A DNA stretch of 60,294 nt, taken from Candidatus Hydrothermota bacterium (GTDB lineage Bacteria; Hydrothermota; Hydrothermia; B15-G9; DRBW01). The stretch is taken from positions 1-60,294 of the forward strand of contig JAGGUL010000079.1 in the NCBI GenBank assembly GCA_021158525.1, read 5' to 3'. The notes below the pieces were generated by a model. The model worked only from the letters and a program-made list of their open reading frames with translations, was not told the origin of the DNA and did not search any database. Position numbers and translations under genes: made by a program. Positions 1 to 7,966 of this stretch are shown piece after piece. Every line of letters starts with the position of its first letter. The first letter of the stretch is position 1.

Positions 1-113
1 GCAGAGCTTCGGATCTCGGGCTGACAGATTTTCACGCTTCCTCATTGAAATCTGACAATATCTGCATTTTGGCAAATCTGAATTTCACTTTGTACTGATT
101 ACAGATTTCTGCA

Positions 114-142
114 TTGACAATCTGCCGCTATAACTTTAATAT
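114..142 (+). promoter_or_regulatory. Sigma70-type promoter for the TlpA-like gene, predicted leaderless
   Basis: The sequence shows TTGACA, a 17-bp spacer and TAATAT. The -10 ends at 142, so transcription should start near 149-150, exactly at the ATG at 150. No Shine-Dalgarno sequence lies between the -10 and that ATG. The TTG that opens the ORF-track entry at 114 is the -35 box itself, so it cannot be the translation start. Confidence 0.65.
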
Positions 143-149
143 GCACTCC

Positions 150-695
150 ATGATTTTCCGTCATGGGCTTTTTGCGCTTCTCGCCGTCGTCCTTTTTGTC
201 AATCCTTTAGCGGCAGAAAAACACAAGAAAGCTCCCACCTTCGCCCTCGAAGACCTTAAAGGCAATGAAATCGTCCTGGACAGCGTGCTATCCGGCGGCC
301 CCGTCATAATCGATTTCTGGGCGACATGGTGTAAGTCCTGCGATAAAGCTCTTGACATGCTTCAATCGCTTTACGCCACTTATAGAGACAGCGGATTGAG
401 TGTGCTTGCTATCACTGTGGATTCTCCGGACAAGATCTCGCGGATTAAACCTCTCGCCTCTTCCCGGAAGTGGGAATTTCCCATACTCATGGATCCCGAG
501 AAGAAGGTAAAAACTCTATACAGAGTCATGGTGCTCCCCACGCTGTTTGTGCTGAATCGAGATGGCGAAATCGTGTACCACCATGTTGGTTACAATCCGA
601 GAGAACGATCGAAGCTCGAGGAAGTCCTGCTTCCTCTGTTCAGGACCGCTTCGGATTCCTCCGAAGCAGAAAGTAAAGCGAGCGGAAATCCCTGA
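150..695 (+). CDS. TlpA/ResA-like thioredoxin-fold protein, exported
   Basis: This is a thiol-disulfide redox protein of the TlpA/AhpC-TSA-like group, about 181 residues from the ATG at 150. A signal sequence (MIFRHGLFALLAVVLF then a polar 'AAEKHKK') is followed by a thioredoxin fold with 'FWATWCKSCDKAL', which carries the CXXC active site, and 'VLPTLFVLNRDGEIVY', the usual cis-Pro strand. Family members reduce or exchange disulfides in extracytoplasmic proteins, for example in cytochrome maturation; the partner here is not visible. The start was set at 150 rather than TTG 114 because the promoter overlaps 114-142 and the signal peptide begins at 150. It is the first gene of a run on the + strand that includes two more CXXC thioredoxin-fold proteins. 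Confidence 0.85.
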   Translation: MIFRHGLFALLAVVLFVNPLAAEKHKKAPTFALEDLKGNEIVLDSVLSGGPVIIDFWATWCKSCDKALDMLQSLYATYRDSGLSVLAITVDSPDKISRIKPLASSRKWEFPILMDPEKKVKTLYRVMVLPTLFVLNRDGEIVYHHVGYNPRERSKLEEVLLPLFRTASDSSEAESKASGNP

Positions 696-751
696 ATTTC
701 TGTCAATGCCGTCTGGAAAGAAAACCAAATTCAACTGAAAGGAGGTTTTCT

Positions 752-1861
752 ATGAGAAAAGTTTTAGGTATGGTCGTGATTTTGTTGACAATAAACTCTG
801 CCAGACTGATGGCAGCTGACCGGTATGTTCTCGCTGAGATGGTCACAAATACGGGCTGTCCATATTGTCCTCCCGCCGACAATCAGCTCGATTATCTGGG
901 GGAGTATTTTGGGGACAGGCTCGTCGTCATCAGATACCACGCCTGGTGGCCCTCTTCGGGCGATCCCTTTTACAATGCAAATACAAGCGAAAATATTGCG
1001 AGAATCCAGTATTACAACGTGACTTACACGCCTCACTGCTTCTTCGACGGCATTGTGGATGGAACGTCCAATTACAGCACCTGGCAGATGATGATTCAGA
1101 ACAGGATGAACGAGCCGAGCCCCCTCACCATCGACCTCGATGTGGATTACAACCCTCAGTCGAGGGAAGGCTCTGTTATAGCGACCATCTATAATGAAGA
1201 CGACTCCACTCATAACAATGTGAAACTCCGCTTCTGCATAACGGAATCGGATATAGAATACACGGCTCCCAATGGGGAGACGGAACACAACTACGTGATG
1301 AGAGACTTCTTTCCCGACGTCAACGGAATAACCGTCGACATCCCGGCTGGTGAAACTATAGTTGACACGGCCTATTTCACCATTTCGCCATCCTGGGAGG
1401 ACGGTAACTGCCAGGTCGTCGTTTTCGTTCAGAACGATGGGACCAGGGAGATCTATCAGTCAGCCTGGGCGTGGGTCAATCCCAACCCGGCCCTCGCTTT
1501 CAGCAGGTTCAGGGTGGAAGACGATAACAGCGGCGATGGCGATTATCTTCCGGAACCCGGAGAGGAAGTGAATCTCTACGTCGCATTGAAAAACACCGGG
1601 AGGGAGGATGCGACGAGCGCCAACGCGACGATCTATACCGATGACGAGTACTTCACTGTGACGACGGCCTCTGCCAGCTACGGAGCCATTCCAATAGGGG
1701 GCAGCACCGAGCCCACGACTCCATTCAGCATTCAGATCTCAAGCAGCGCTCCCTACGGATATATGGGCTGGATAAACATCGACATGGAGCTCCCCCAACG
1801 GCGTCACTTACACCGACAGTTTCCTCGTCCTGATCGATTCCACTGCAGGCTTTTTCGATGA
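752..1861 (+). CDS. Omp28-like thioredoxin-fold secreted protein, N-terminal part (frameshifted)
   Basis: A strong ribosome binding site (AAAGGAGG) precedes the ATG at 752. A signal peptide is followed by 'EMVTNTGCPYCPPADN', a CXXC thioredoxin-like active site of the Omp28-related type, then beta-rich domains, including a CARDB/NPCBM-like stretch ending near 'GYMGWINIDMEL'. After that the frame changes to nonsense and stops at 1861. In the neighbouring frame the protein continues smoothly as 'NGVTYTDSFLVLID' and runs to 2591. The break is at a run of five C (1792-1796); removing one C restores one protein of about 612 residues. Omp28-like proteins are surface or secreted lipoprotein-like proteins in FCB bacteria; a redox role is inferred from CPYC only. 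Confidence 0.75.
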   Translation: MRKVLGMVVILLTINSARLMAADRYVLAEMVTNTGCPYCPPADNQLDYLGEYFGDRLVVIRYHAWWPSSGDPFYNANTSENIARIQYYNVTYTPHCFFDGIVDGTSNYSTWQMMIQNRMNEPSPLTIDLDVDYNPQSREGSVIATIYNEDDSTHNNVKLRFCITESDIEYTAPNGETEHNYVMRDFFPDVNGITVDIPAGETIVDTAYFTISPSWEDGNCQVVVFVQNDGTREIYQSAWAWVNPNPALAFSRFRVEDDNSGDGDYLPEPGEEVNLYVALKNTGREDATSANATIYTDDEYFTVTTASASYGAIPIGGSTEPTTPFSIQISSSAPYGYMGWINIDMELPQRRHLHRQFPRPDRFHCRLFR

Positions 1862-1925
1862 CTGTGAATCGGGGGAGCAGTTCTGGCAGCACGCAGGCTT
1901 CTCCGATTTCTGGCATCTCACGGAG

Positions 1926-2591
1926 TTGAGGTGCGTATCCCCCACTCACAGCTGGTACAACGGAATAGAGGAATCGAACGTCTACAACAACAACGCTAAC
2001 TGCGCCCTTTATATGCCCGACTACATCCTGATAGGACGGGATGCCCTCCTGACTTTCAATCACTGGTACGCGATACAGGAGAACGCTGATTTCGCCTATC
2101 TCGAGATCGACAACGGACACGGATGGGAGGTCTACGGAACCTGGACCGGAACCAGCGACGGATGGGAGGCAGAGACCCTGGATCTCTCGGGATACGCCGG
2201 CTCACCCCTGAAAATGCGCTTCCACTTCACCTCTGACGGGTACGGTGTCGACGAGGGGTGGTACATCGACGATATCAGTTTTGGAGTGTCCACCTCGGTG
2301 GAGGAGAACCCCGGTGCGGGCAATGATAGAAAGCCAGTAACGGCGACAATAGGGGGGCGTGACCTCACGATCGCCTTTGAGCTCGACAATCCGGCCCTGC
2401 TTGACCTCTCTATCTACGATGTATCGGGAAGGCCAGTCCTCAAGAAACAGCTCCACGGAAAGGAAGGCACGAACAGGCTCCATCTCGGTGAGATGATCAC
2501 GGGGAAAGGGCATTCCGGCGTTTACTTCGTCATTATAAAGAAGGGCAATGAAACCCTGCTGTCCCGGAAACTGATCCTGTTCAACCACTGA
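1926..2591 (+). CDS. C-terminal part of the Omp28-like protein, with type IX-style sorting domain
   Basis: This is the out-of-frame continuation of the gene starting at 752; coding similarity begins right after the C-run at 1792-1796, well before the ATG at 1926. It holds a jelly-roll-like module ('DGWEAETLDLSGYAG', 'GVDEGWYIDDISFG') typical of exported proteins. It ends with a sorting tail ('LDLSIYDVSGRPVLKK', 'GVYFVIIKKGNETLLSRKLIL') of the Por secretion-system/FlgD-like type. Such tails direct cargo through the type IX system and are cleaved at the cell surface. The ATG at 1926 has no obvious ribosome binding site, so an independent start is unlikely. Either the gene is broken, or the frameshift is a sequencing error or slippage site. 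Confidence 0.7.
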   Translation: MRCVSPTHSWYNGIEESNVYNNNANCALYMPDYILIGRDALLTFNHWYAIQENADFAYLEIDNGHGWEVYGTWTGTSDGWEAETLDLSGYAGSPLKMRFHFTSDGYGVDEGWYIDDISFGVSTSVEENPGAGNDRKPVTATIGGRDLTIAFELDNPALLDLSIYDVSGRPVLKKQLHGKEGTNRLHLGEMITGKGHSGVYFVIIKKGNETLLSRKLILFNH

Positions 2592-2594
2592 TCG

Positions 2595-3719
2595 ATGAGA
2601 ATCAAAGCCTTCATTTTTCTCACCTTACTTCTCATAGTGGGGAGTTGCATAAAGAGGCCCGAGGAGGAAGAGATCCTCCCCCAGGGCGGAAATCCAGTCG
2701 TCGCCGAGTGTTTTACCAATATAGGCTGCGTCCACTGCCCTGAGGCTGAGAGCATCCTCGCGTCATACCTTCAGGAAGACACGAACCTCCTGGTCATAAA
2801 CTATCACGTCGGAATACCTCTCGGAAACGATCCCTTTTACCTGGCCGACTCGGCAGAGATTAACCGGATCCTGGAATTCTACTTTCTCGAGGGACTGCAG
2901 GGAACTCCCGGAATCGTCTTCAACGGCACAATTCGATACGAGGGTGTGAGCGCCGCGCCGATCTGGCCGGAGATAATCGACTCGCTGCACGATCTGGAGC
3001 GTGCTGTCACGATGACCGGGGAAGGCGAGTACTCCCCCGATACGCGTTCCGGTTGGATAAAGGTGTATGTCTCGGGCGACATCGAGTCGGGCCTCTATCT
3101 GAAGGGGCTTCTCCTTGAATCCGACATAGAGTATCAGGCTCCAAACGGCGATACTCTCTACGACCACCTCGTGAGAGATATAATCCCCGATCCTACGGGG
3201 ATACCCGTAGATAGCGAGGGGACCTACAGATTTGATTTCTCCCTTAGCGGGGAAATCGAAGCCGAAAACTCTGAGATAGCCGTTATAATTCAGGATGCAT
3301 CGACGAAATTCATCGAGTGGGCGATCCGTTTCCCCATCTCCGAACTCCCCGAGCCCCAACCCGGTTATTCCTTTGAATTCCACGTGAGCGATACCCTCCT
3401 TTACGTCCCCGTCAACCTGCTCACGACGACCAGGCTGTACCTCGAGAACACGGGAACGCTCGATGACATCTATCTGATCGAGGTGATCAGGGACTCACTG
3501 GCAGACCCTCAGTGGTCCGTGAGCCTCTGCCGTGAAGTCTGCCTGCCCTATCTCACTGCCTATGATACTATTCCTGCGGGAGAAAGGGATACGAGCTATA
3601 CCATCGATTTCATCCACTGGAATGAGACCGACCCGCCGGGCTTCGTCATCGTGAGAATCACGTCTCAGGGAGATACATCGCTCGTCGATTCATCAAAAAT
3701 ATGGGTGTATCCGCAATGA
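2595..3719 (+). CDS. Omp28-like thioredoxin-fold lipoprotein
   Basis: A second Omp28-related protein (374 residues) begins 3 nt after the previous stop, consistent with translational coupling since no good ribosome binding site is seen. The N-terminus 'FIFLTLLLIVGSC' is a lipoprotein signal with the lipobox ending at Cys18. The mature part begins with an acidic stretch (KRPEEEE) and a thioredoxin-like site 'FTNIGCVHCPEAES' (CXXC). The central block 'PFYLADSAEINRILEFYF' and 'GTPGIVFNG' matches the arrangement of its upstream neighbour (cis-Pro 'TPG'). It has no sorting tail, so lipid anchoring replaces surface secretion. The likely role is thiol redox chemistry or cargo binding in the periplasm or outer membrane, inferred from the fold. 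Confidence 0.75.
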   Translation: MRIKAFIFLTLLLIVGSCIKRPEEEEILPQGGNPVVAECFTNIGCVHCPEAESILASYLQEDTNLLVINYHVGIPLGNDPFYLADSAEINRILEFYFLEGLQGTPGIVFNGTIRYEGVSAAPIWPEIIDSLHDLERAVTMTGEGEYSPDTRSGWIKVYVSGDIESGLYLKGLLLESDIEYQAPNGDTLYDHLVRDIIPDPTGIPVDSEGTYRFDFSLSGEIEAENSEIAVIIQDASTKFIEWAIRFPISELPEPQPGYSFEFHVSDTLLYVPVNLLTTTRLYLENTGTLDDIYLIEVIRDSLADPQWSVSLCREVCLPYLTAYDTIPAGERDTSYTIDFIHWNETDPPGFVIVRITSQGDTSLVDSSKIWVYPQ

Positions 3720-4939
3720 TAGGCATACTCGCTCTTTTGTTAGCGGCTCAACTGAGCGTAAATGCTTCGAATTTTCTTGAACTGAGGCTCCTCAGAGATG
3801 GCCGGGAAAGGCTAATCGACGAGCTCTCCTTCGACCTCTTCTATGATAACTTCAAGGCAGGCTTCACCTTCGCGACCTATCAGCCCGAGACCCTCCTCGA
3901 GTTCCAGAGGCGCTCTGAGGTATTGAAAAAGTATATTGAATACAGAAGCGGCCCCTTGACGGCCCGGGGCGGATATTTCTATTCCACCTTCGGACACGGC
4001 CTGCTCCTTTATGCCGCCAGAGATGAAGTTCTGCAGATGGACAGGTTTGTCGACGGGGCCGATCTGAGGCTGAAACTCAGGGGAATCAAAGGGGAATTCC
4101 TCGTGGGCAAGCCGAGGGTCTTCGAAGAGTATCGCCTCCGGGAGGACTCTCTTTCACTCCTTCAGGCGGTCGACCTCGCCGCCAGCCCCTTGAGCTTCCT
4201 GAAAGTGGGTGGTTCTTTCCTCCGTGCCTCCGATTCCCTCCGATACCTGAGGAGCGACTTTCTCGCCGGAAGGACAGAACTATCGGTCGGACCTCTGAAC
4301 CTGTATTTCGAATATGCCAAAAGATGGGGATACAACAGGATGCTCAAAAAGAAAAAGAACGGGGCCGCCGACTACCTCTCCCTGAGCTATTCGGGGGCCG
4401 GGCTCGGTCTGACTTTCGAGTTCCGGGATTACTGGCTCTTCGGCAAAGAATATGGAATCCCGCCCTCCCTTTCCAAAAACGGGTTCTACCTGAACTCGGC
4501 GATGGACGAGAGGGGCTTTTCGCTAAAACTCGACCTCGGGTTAATTGAGGGCTTCGACATAAATCTCCACGGATCACACCTGTTTTCCACCGAGCATTTC
4601 GGGCCCAAATCGGATCTCAAGGAACTGGGCGGTAAAGCGGACGGCTATGTAGGCCCACTGGAATACACGCTCTCGTTGTCCTATATGAATTTTGAGGGAG
4701 CAAAAGACGCCCTCGGACTTGACAGGCGCAGGGAAATCGACCCCGAGGCAACCTTGATCCTGAGGCTTTCAGACCTTTATTCTATCAGCCTCTATGGCCG
4801 CAACAGAATGAGAAAAGACGATGACAAAAAATACAGCGATATCGACGCTTATCTGACTTTCTCCCTTTTCTCCATAATTGACCTCACTCTGGCCGGCTCG
4901 AAGCGCACCGGCGACCTCGAGGGAAAGTGGGGGGGATAG
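3716..4939 (+). CDS. Outer-membrane beta-barrel-like protein (DUF6029-like), frameshifted near its end
   Basis: The likely start is the ATG at 3716, which overlaps the upstream stop as ATGA; it gives a clean signal peptide (MIGILALLLAAQLSVNAS). The ORF track starts 15 nt earlier. The protein has many alternating, aromatic-rich strands ('YIEYRSGPLTARGGYFYSTFGHGLLLYAARD') that fit a beta barrel, and resembles the DUF6029 group, a call I hold loosely. It reads into a stop at 4937-4939 right after a run of seven G (4929-4935). With eight G it would continue for 47 residues and end 'AVINF', a classic barrel-terminal Phe, with its TAA overlapping the next ATG. The gene is therefore either phase-shifted or mis-sequenced. 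Confidence 0.65.
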   Translation: MIGILALLLAAQLSVNASNFLELRLLRDGRERLIDELSFDLFYDNFKAGFTFATYQPETLLEFQRRSEVLKKYIEYRSGPLTARGGYFYSTFGHGLLLYAARDEVLQMDRFVDGADLRLKLRGIKGEFLVGKPRVFEEYRLREDSLSLLQAVDLAASPLSFLKVGGSFLRASDSLRYLRSDFLAGRTELSVGPLNLYFEYAKRWGYNRMLKKKKNGAADYLSLSYSGAGLGLTFEFRDYWLFGKEYGIPPSLSKNGFYLNSAMDERGFSLKLDLGLIEGFDINLHGSHLFSTEHFGPKSDLKELGGKADGYVGPLEYTLSLSYMNFEGAKDALGLDRRREIDPEATLILRLSDLYSISLYGRNRMRKDDDKKYSDIDAYLTFSLFSIIDLTLAGSKRTGDLEGKWGG

Positions 4940-5082
4940 AGCTTTTCCTTCATGCGGGCGGAATGCTCGATATGATCCTCACCTATGGCTCGGAGAGAGG
5001 AGATTTCGTCTGCTCGGGCGGAATATGCCGATATGAACCCGAATTCAAGGGGTTCAAGGCACAGGCAGTCATAAACTTCTAA
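4940..5082 (+). pseudogene. Out-of-frame C-terminal tail of the upstream barrel-like gene
   Basis: In the frame displaced by the G-run at 4929-4935 this stretch reads 'IELFLHAGGMLDMILTYGSE', then 'GFKAQAVINF' and a TAA at 5080-5082. The terminal Phe and strand-like pattern are what an outer-membrane barrel needs for insertion. The stop overlaps the next start (TAATG), the same tight coupling seen elsewhere in this operon, so the frame is surely the ancestral one. Confidence 0.6.
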
Positions 5083-6731
5083 TGCTAAAAGAGGAACTGA
5101 AAAAAGAGAGAAAGAGGCGTCTTATTGCCTTCTGGGTTTCGTTCTTCCTGCCAGGTGTGGGCCAGCTCACCAGGAAGAGGATCGGCTCGGGCCTCTTTTT
5201 TATTTTAGTGACCGTCCTTTCGCTTCTATTTCTGAAGCGAATCTGGAAGGGCTGGAGCCCGGCAGTCATAAGCCTCTTCATAGGTTACTCTCTTCTGTGG
5301 GTATTGAACCTCCTGGACGCTTACAAAGGGCCTGTATATCACAAACCGCCCTGCAGGAGGGCCTGCCCTGCAGACATCGACGTTCCCGGCTACACAGAAC
5401 TGATCCGCCGGGACAGATACTCTGAGGCCCTGGAGCTGATAGCTTTGAAGGCTCCTCTGCCAGGTGTCCTCGGCTACGTCTGTCTGGCCCCCTGCGAAGA
5501 GAAATGCTCGAGGACGGGAATGGAGGGCAGCGTCCTGATTCGCCACCTCAAGCTGAAAGCGGCCGTCAAGGGCGAGCTCACCTTCGAAGTCACTCAGCAA
5601 AAGAAGCATCACAGGGTGGCTGTAATCGGGAGCGGACCCGCAGGCCTGACCGCAGCCCATTACCTTGCCGAGAAAGGCTATAAAGTCACTATCTTCGAGA
5701 GACAGGAGAAACTGGGGGGAATGTTGCGTTACGGGATACCATCCTACCGACTTCCCAGGGAGATGCTCGATCTGGAGATCGACAGGATAACGAAGGACAG
5801 GATCGAGGTGAAAACCGGCGTGAAAATCGGGGAGGACATCTCTTACGCCGAGCTGGAAAAGAATTTCGATGCCGTCATAGCGGCTCCCGGCGATGCCCTC
5901 TCCAGGATGCTGAACTTAGAGGGGATAGATCTCAAGGGAGTACACTACGCCCTCGAATTCCTCGAAAAAGCCAATCGCGGCGAGAAAGTTCCGATAGGCG
6001 AGAAGGTGGTCGTCATAGGAGGCGGCAACGTGGCCGTGGACTGCGCCAAAACCTCGTTGAGGCTGGGGGCCCGTTCCGTGAAGATGGTGGCGCTCGAGAC
6101 GCGCGACCTGTCTTCCCCCGACAGGCTACCCGCCAGCGACAGGGAAATAGAGGAAGTGGAAGAAGAGGGAGTCGAGATACTGGGGTCCCTTGGGCCCAGA
6201 AAAATCGTAGGCGAAAACGGCCGGGTAAAGGCCCTCGAGACCATCAAGTGCACCCGCGTTTACGACGAGAAGGGAAGATTTGCGCCTCAGTTCGACGACA
6301 AAGCCGAGACACCTGTCATCGAGGCGGATTCTATAATAATCGCCATTGGTCAGAAACCCGACATCTCCTTCCTGCCGGAGGACGTGAGATTTCTGAAGAA
6401 CTTCAAAACCACGAGAAAAGGCCTCTTTTTCGTTCCAGGGTCCCTGATGGTGGCTGAAGCCATAGGCAGGGGCAGGAAGGCAGCTGAACAGGTCGACAGG
6501 TATTTCAAATCTCCCCTGAGGCGATTTCTGGACCAGCTCTTTTCCTTCGAACTCTACATCAAACCCGCCAGGCTCGGACGACCCGAGCCGGCCGATCCCG
6601 CCGCGGTCAGGAAAGAAAATCCGGAGGAGAGGATCAAAGATTTCAGGACGATAGAAAAGCCTTTAAGTGACGAGGAGGCTAAGAACGAAGCCCGTAGATG
6701 TTTACAGTGTCCTTTCCGATTTCGGGTCTGA
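5082..6731 (+). CDS. Membrane-anchored GltD-family FAD/iron-sulfur NAD(P)H oxidoreductase
   Basis: This 549-residue protein joins a hydrophobic N-terminus to a glutamate-synthase small-subunit-like oxidoreductase. Residues about 13-80 hold two or three membrane segments ('FWVSFFLPGVGQL', 'FFILVTVLSLLFL', 'VISLFIGYSLLWVL'). The Fe-S domain follows, with Cys91 and Cys95 (CRRACPADIDVPGY) and 'GYVCLAPCEEKC'. The FAD site is 'VAVIGSGPAGLTAA' (about residue 178) and the pyridine-nucleotide site is 'VVVIGGGNVAVDCAK' (about residue 309). The tail has 'RRCLQCPF'. GltD-like subunits pass electrons from NAD(P)H through FAD to Fe-S partners. No GltB-like subunit lies nearby, so the partner is something else; the iron-sulfur membrane protein encoded just downstream on the other strand is a candidate. 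The start overlaps the upstream stop (TAATG). Confidence 0.85.
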   Translation: MLKEELKKERKRRLIAFWVSFFLPGVGQLTRKRIGSGLFFILVTVLSLLFLKRIWKGWSPAVISLFIGYSLLWVLNLLDAYKGPVYHKPPCRRACPADIDVPGYTELIRRDRYSEALELIALKAPLPGVLGYVCLAPCEEKCSRTGMEGSVLIRHLKLKAAVKGELTFEVTQQKKHHRVAVIGSGPAGLTAAHYLAEKGYKVTIFERQEKLGGMLRYGIPSYRLPREMLDLEIDRITKDRIEVKTGVKIGEDISYAELEKNFDAVIAAPGDALSRMLNLEGIDLKGVHYALEFLEKANRGEKVPIGEKVVVIGGGNVAVDCAKTSLRLGARSVKMVALETRDLSSPDRLPASDREIEEVEEEGVEILGSLGPRKIVGENGRVKALETIKCTRVYDEKGRFAPQFDDKAETPVIEADSIIIAIGQKPDISFLPEDVRFLKNFKTTRKGLFFVPGSLMVAEAIGRGRKAAEQVDRYFKSPLRRFLDQLFSFELYIKPARLGRPEPADPAAVRKENPEERIKDFRTIEKPLSDEEAKNEARRCLQCPFRFRV

Positions 6732-7551
6732 GCATATCGAGGGGCGTTGAAAACCTTATCGCCCCCTGAGGACAGGCCGACTGGCACTTTCCGCACCTTA
6801 TGCAATCAAGATCCGATGCGTTCTCATAAATCCTGATCTCCATGGGGCACACATTGTAGCAGATATCGCATTTAGTGCACTTGCTCTTGTCCACATACAT
6901 CCTCAACACGCTCAACTTGTTGAAAATAGAGAAGATGGCTCCCACGGGACACGCCACCCTGCAGAAGGGCCTTCTGGTCGAGAGAGAGAGCACGACGAAG
7001 AATATGAGTATGCCGTATTTGACGTAAAAATGGGTCGTGAGGATCTCAAGGAGGGACGAACCGAGCGACTGAACCGGATCCCAGGAGAGAAGCGGTATCC
7101 CGGCCTCGATGGTTCCGGCAGGGCAGAACTTACAGAACCATGGTTCGAGCAAAACGATGGGCAGTATTATGGCCAGGACGAGGACCACGTACTTCAGGTA
7201 GGTGAAGATCCTGGGGATCCTGAACTTATAGGAGGGTATCTTGTAGAGAAGTTCCTGGAAAAGTCCAAAGGGGCAGACCCAGCCGCATGTCGCCCTCCCC
7301 ACCGATGCGCCCACGAGCCCGAAGAAACCGAGGATGTAAAAGGGAATCTGTCGAACTGCGAGGAAATGCTGGAAGCTCCCCATCGGGCAGGCGAACCTGG
7401 AAAGGGGACAGGAATAGCAATTCAACGCCGGCACGACGAATCTCTTGGTGAGGCCCTGATATATCGCCTGGCCGGTGAGAACGCCCTTGTAGTAGCTGTC
7501 AATCGCTAAAAAACTCAGTATCTGAAAAAGTCTTCTTATCCTCGCAGTCAT
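6679..7551 (-). CDS. NapH/YccM-like membrane 4Fe-4S binding protein
   Basis: The 290-residue protein has several membrane helices (for example 'YVVLVLAIILPIVLLEPWF' and 'YGILIFFVVLSLS') carrying Cys clusters of the polyferredoxin/NapH type: 'CYSCPLSRFACPMG', 'CGWVCPFGLFQE', 'CKFCPAGTIE', 'CRVACPVGAI'. Two ferredoxin motifs follow at the C-terminus (CTKCDICYNVCP and CIRCGKCQSACP). Such proteins move electrons across or along the membrane, often from quinol or ferredoxin to extracytoplasmic reductases. It begins immediately after the stop of the small CXXC peptide gene, so the two form an operon. Its 3' end overlaps the convergent GltD-like gene by 53 bp. The physiological acceptor is not evident. 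Confidence 0.85.
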   Translation of the reverse strand: MTARIRRLFQILSFLAIDSYYKGVLTGQAIYQGLTKRFVVPALNCYSCPLSRFACPMGSFQHFLAVRQIPFYILGFFGLVGASVGRATCGWVCPFGLFQELLYKIPSYKFRIPRIFTYLKYVVLVLAIILPIVLLEPWFCKFCPAGTIEAGIPLLSWDPVQSLGSSLLEILTTHFYVKYGILIFFVVLSLSTRRPFCRVACPVGAIFSIFNKLSVLRMYVDKSKCTKCDICYNVCPMEIRIYENASDLDCIRCGKCQSACPQGAIRFSTPLDMLRPEIGKDTVNIYGLRS

Positions 7552-7704
7552 CTATTCGATCCCGACGCAGGAAAGACAGATCATGGAGGCATTCAGCTCT
7601 GTCTCTTCGAAATCGCCGACTTTGGCCCCCTTTATTATGAGGCCAGTCGACAGAGCAACGAGCAGCGCCAGCCCCGCCACAAATAAAAATGACCTGATGC
7701 GCAT
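7552..7704 (-). CDS. Small CXXC-motif membrane protein (CD1871A-like), 50 aa
   Basis: The ORF track gives a 95-residue frame, but the real start is the ATG at 7704. A good promoter places the transcription start next to it, and from there the protein is one membrane helix ('FLFVAGLALLVALSTGLII') followed by 'ASMICLSCVGIE' with a terminal CXXC. This is the layout of the CD1871A family of about 50-residue CXXC proteins, which I recall being found beside 4Fe-4S membrane proteins, as here. The function is unknown; a thiol or cluster-ligand role next to the NapH-like partner is inferred. No ribosome binding site precedes the ATG, in line with a leaderless mRNA. Confidence 0.75.
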   Translation of the reverse strand: MRIRSFLFVAGLALLVALSTGLIIKGAKVGDFEETELNASMICLSCVGIE

Positions 7705-7710
7705 GTTCTG

Positions 7711-7739
7711 ATTTTGAAAGCAATCACCCGCCCTGTCAA
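7711..7739 (-). promoter_or_regulatory. Promoter for the CXXC peptide / iron-sulfur protein operon, predicted leaderless
   Basis: On the minus strand: TTGACA (7739-7734), a 17-bp spacer and CAAAAT (7716-7711), then only 6 nt to the ATG at 7704. There is no Shine-Dalgarno sequence in those 6 nt. Confidence 0.6.
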
Positions 7740-7966
7740 GGGTTTCGCCCAGTCGTGATATAGGGCACGCTTCGGCCTCCATACAATTAAAAGACCAACT
7801 CCGGGATGTAAACAGTGTAAACAAATCATTTTGAATCAAGTTTTGCCATGAAGAATCTAAATTACAACTGCATTAACTTAAATATCATTGCATTACTAAA
7901 TTACTCCCGGGGGTTCTGATTATTGCAAATAGCACCTCTACTGAATCTTCCGCTCTTTAAAGATTT

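Noticed and set aside
1-113. Short AATCTG/CAGATT repeats at the left edge
   Set aside because: Imperfect, short and AT-rich; no regular unit or spacing to call an operator or CRISPR array.
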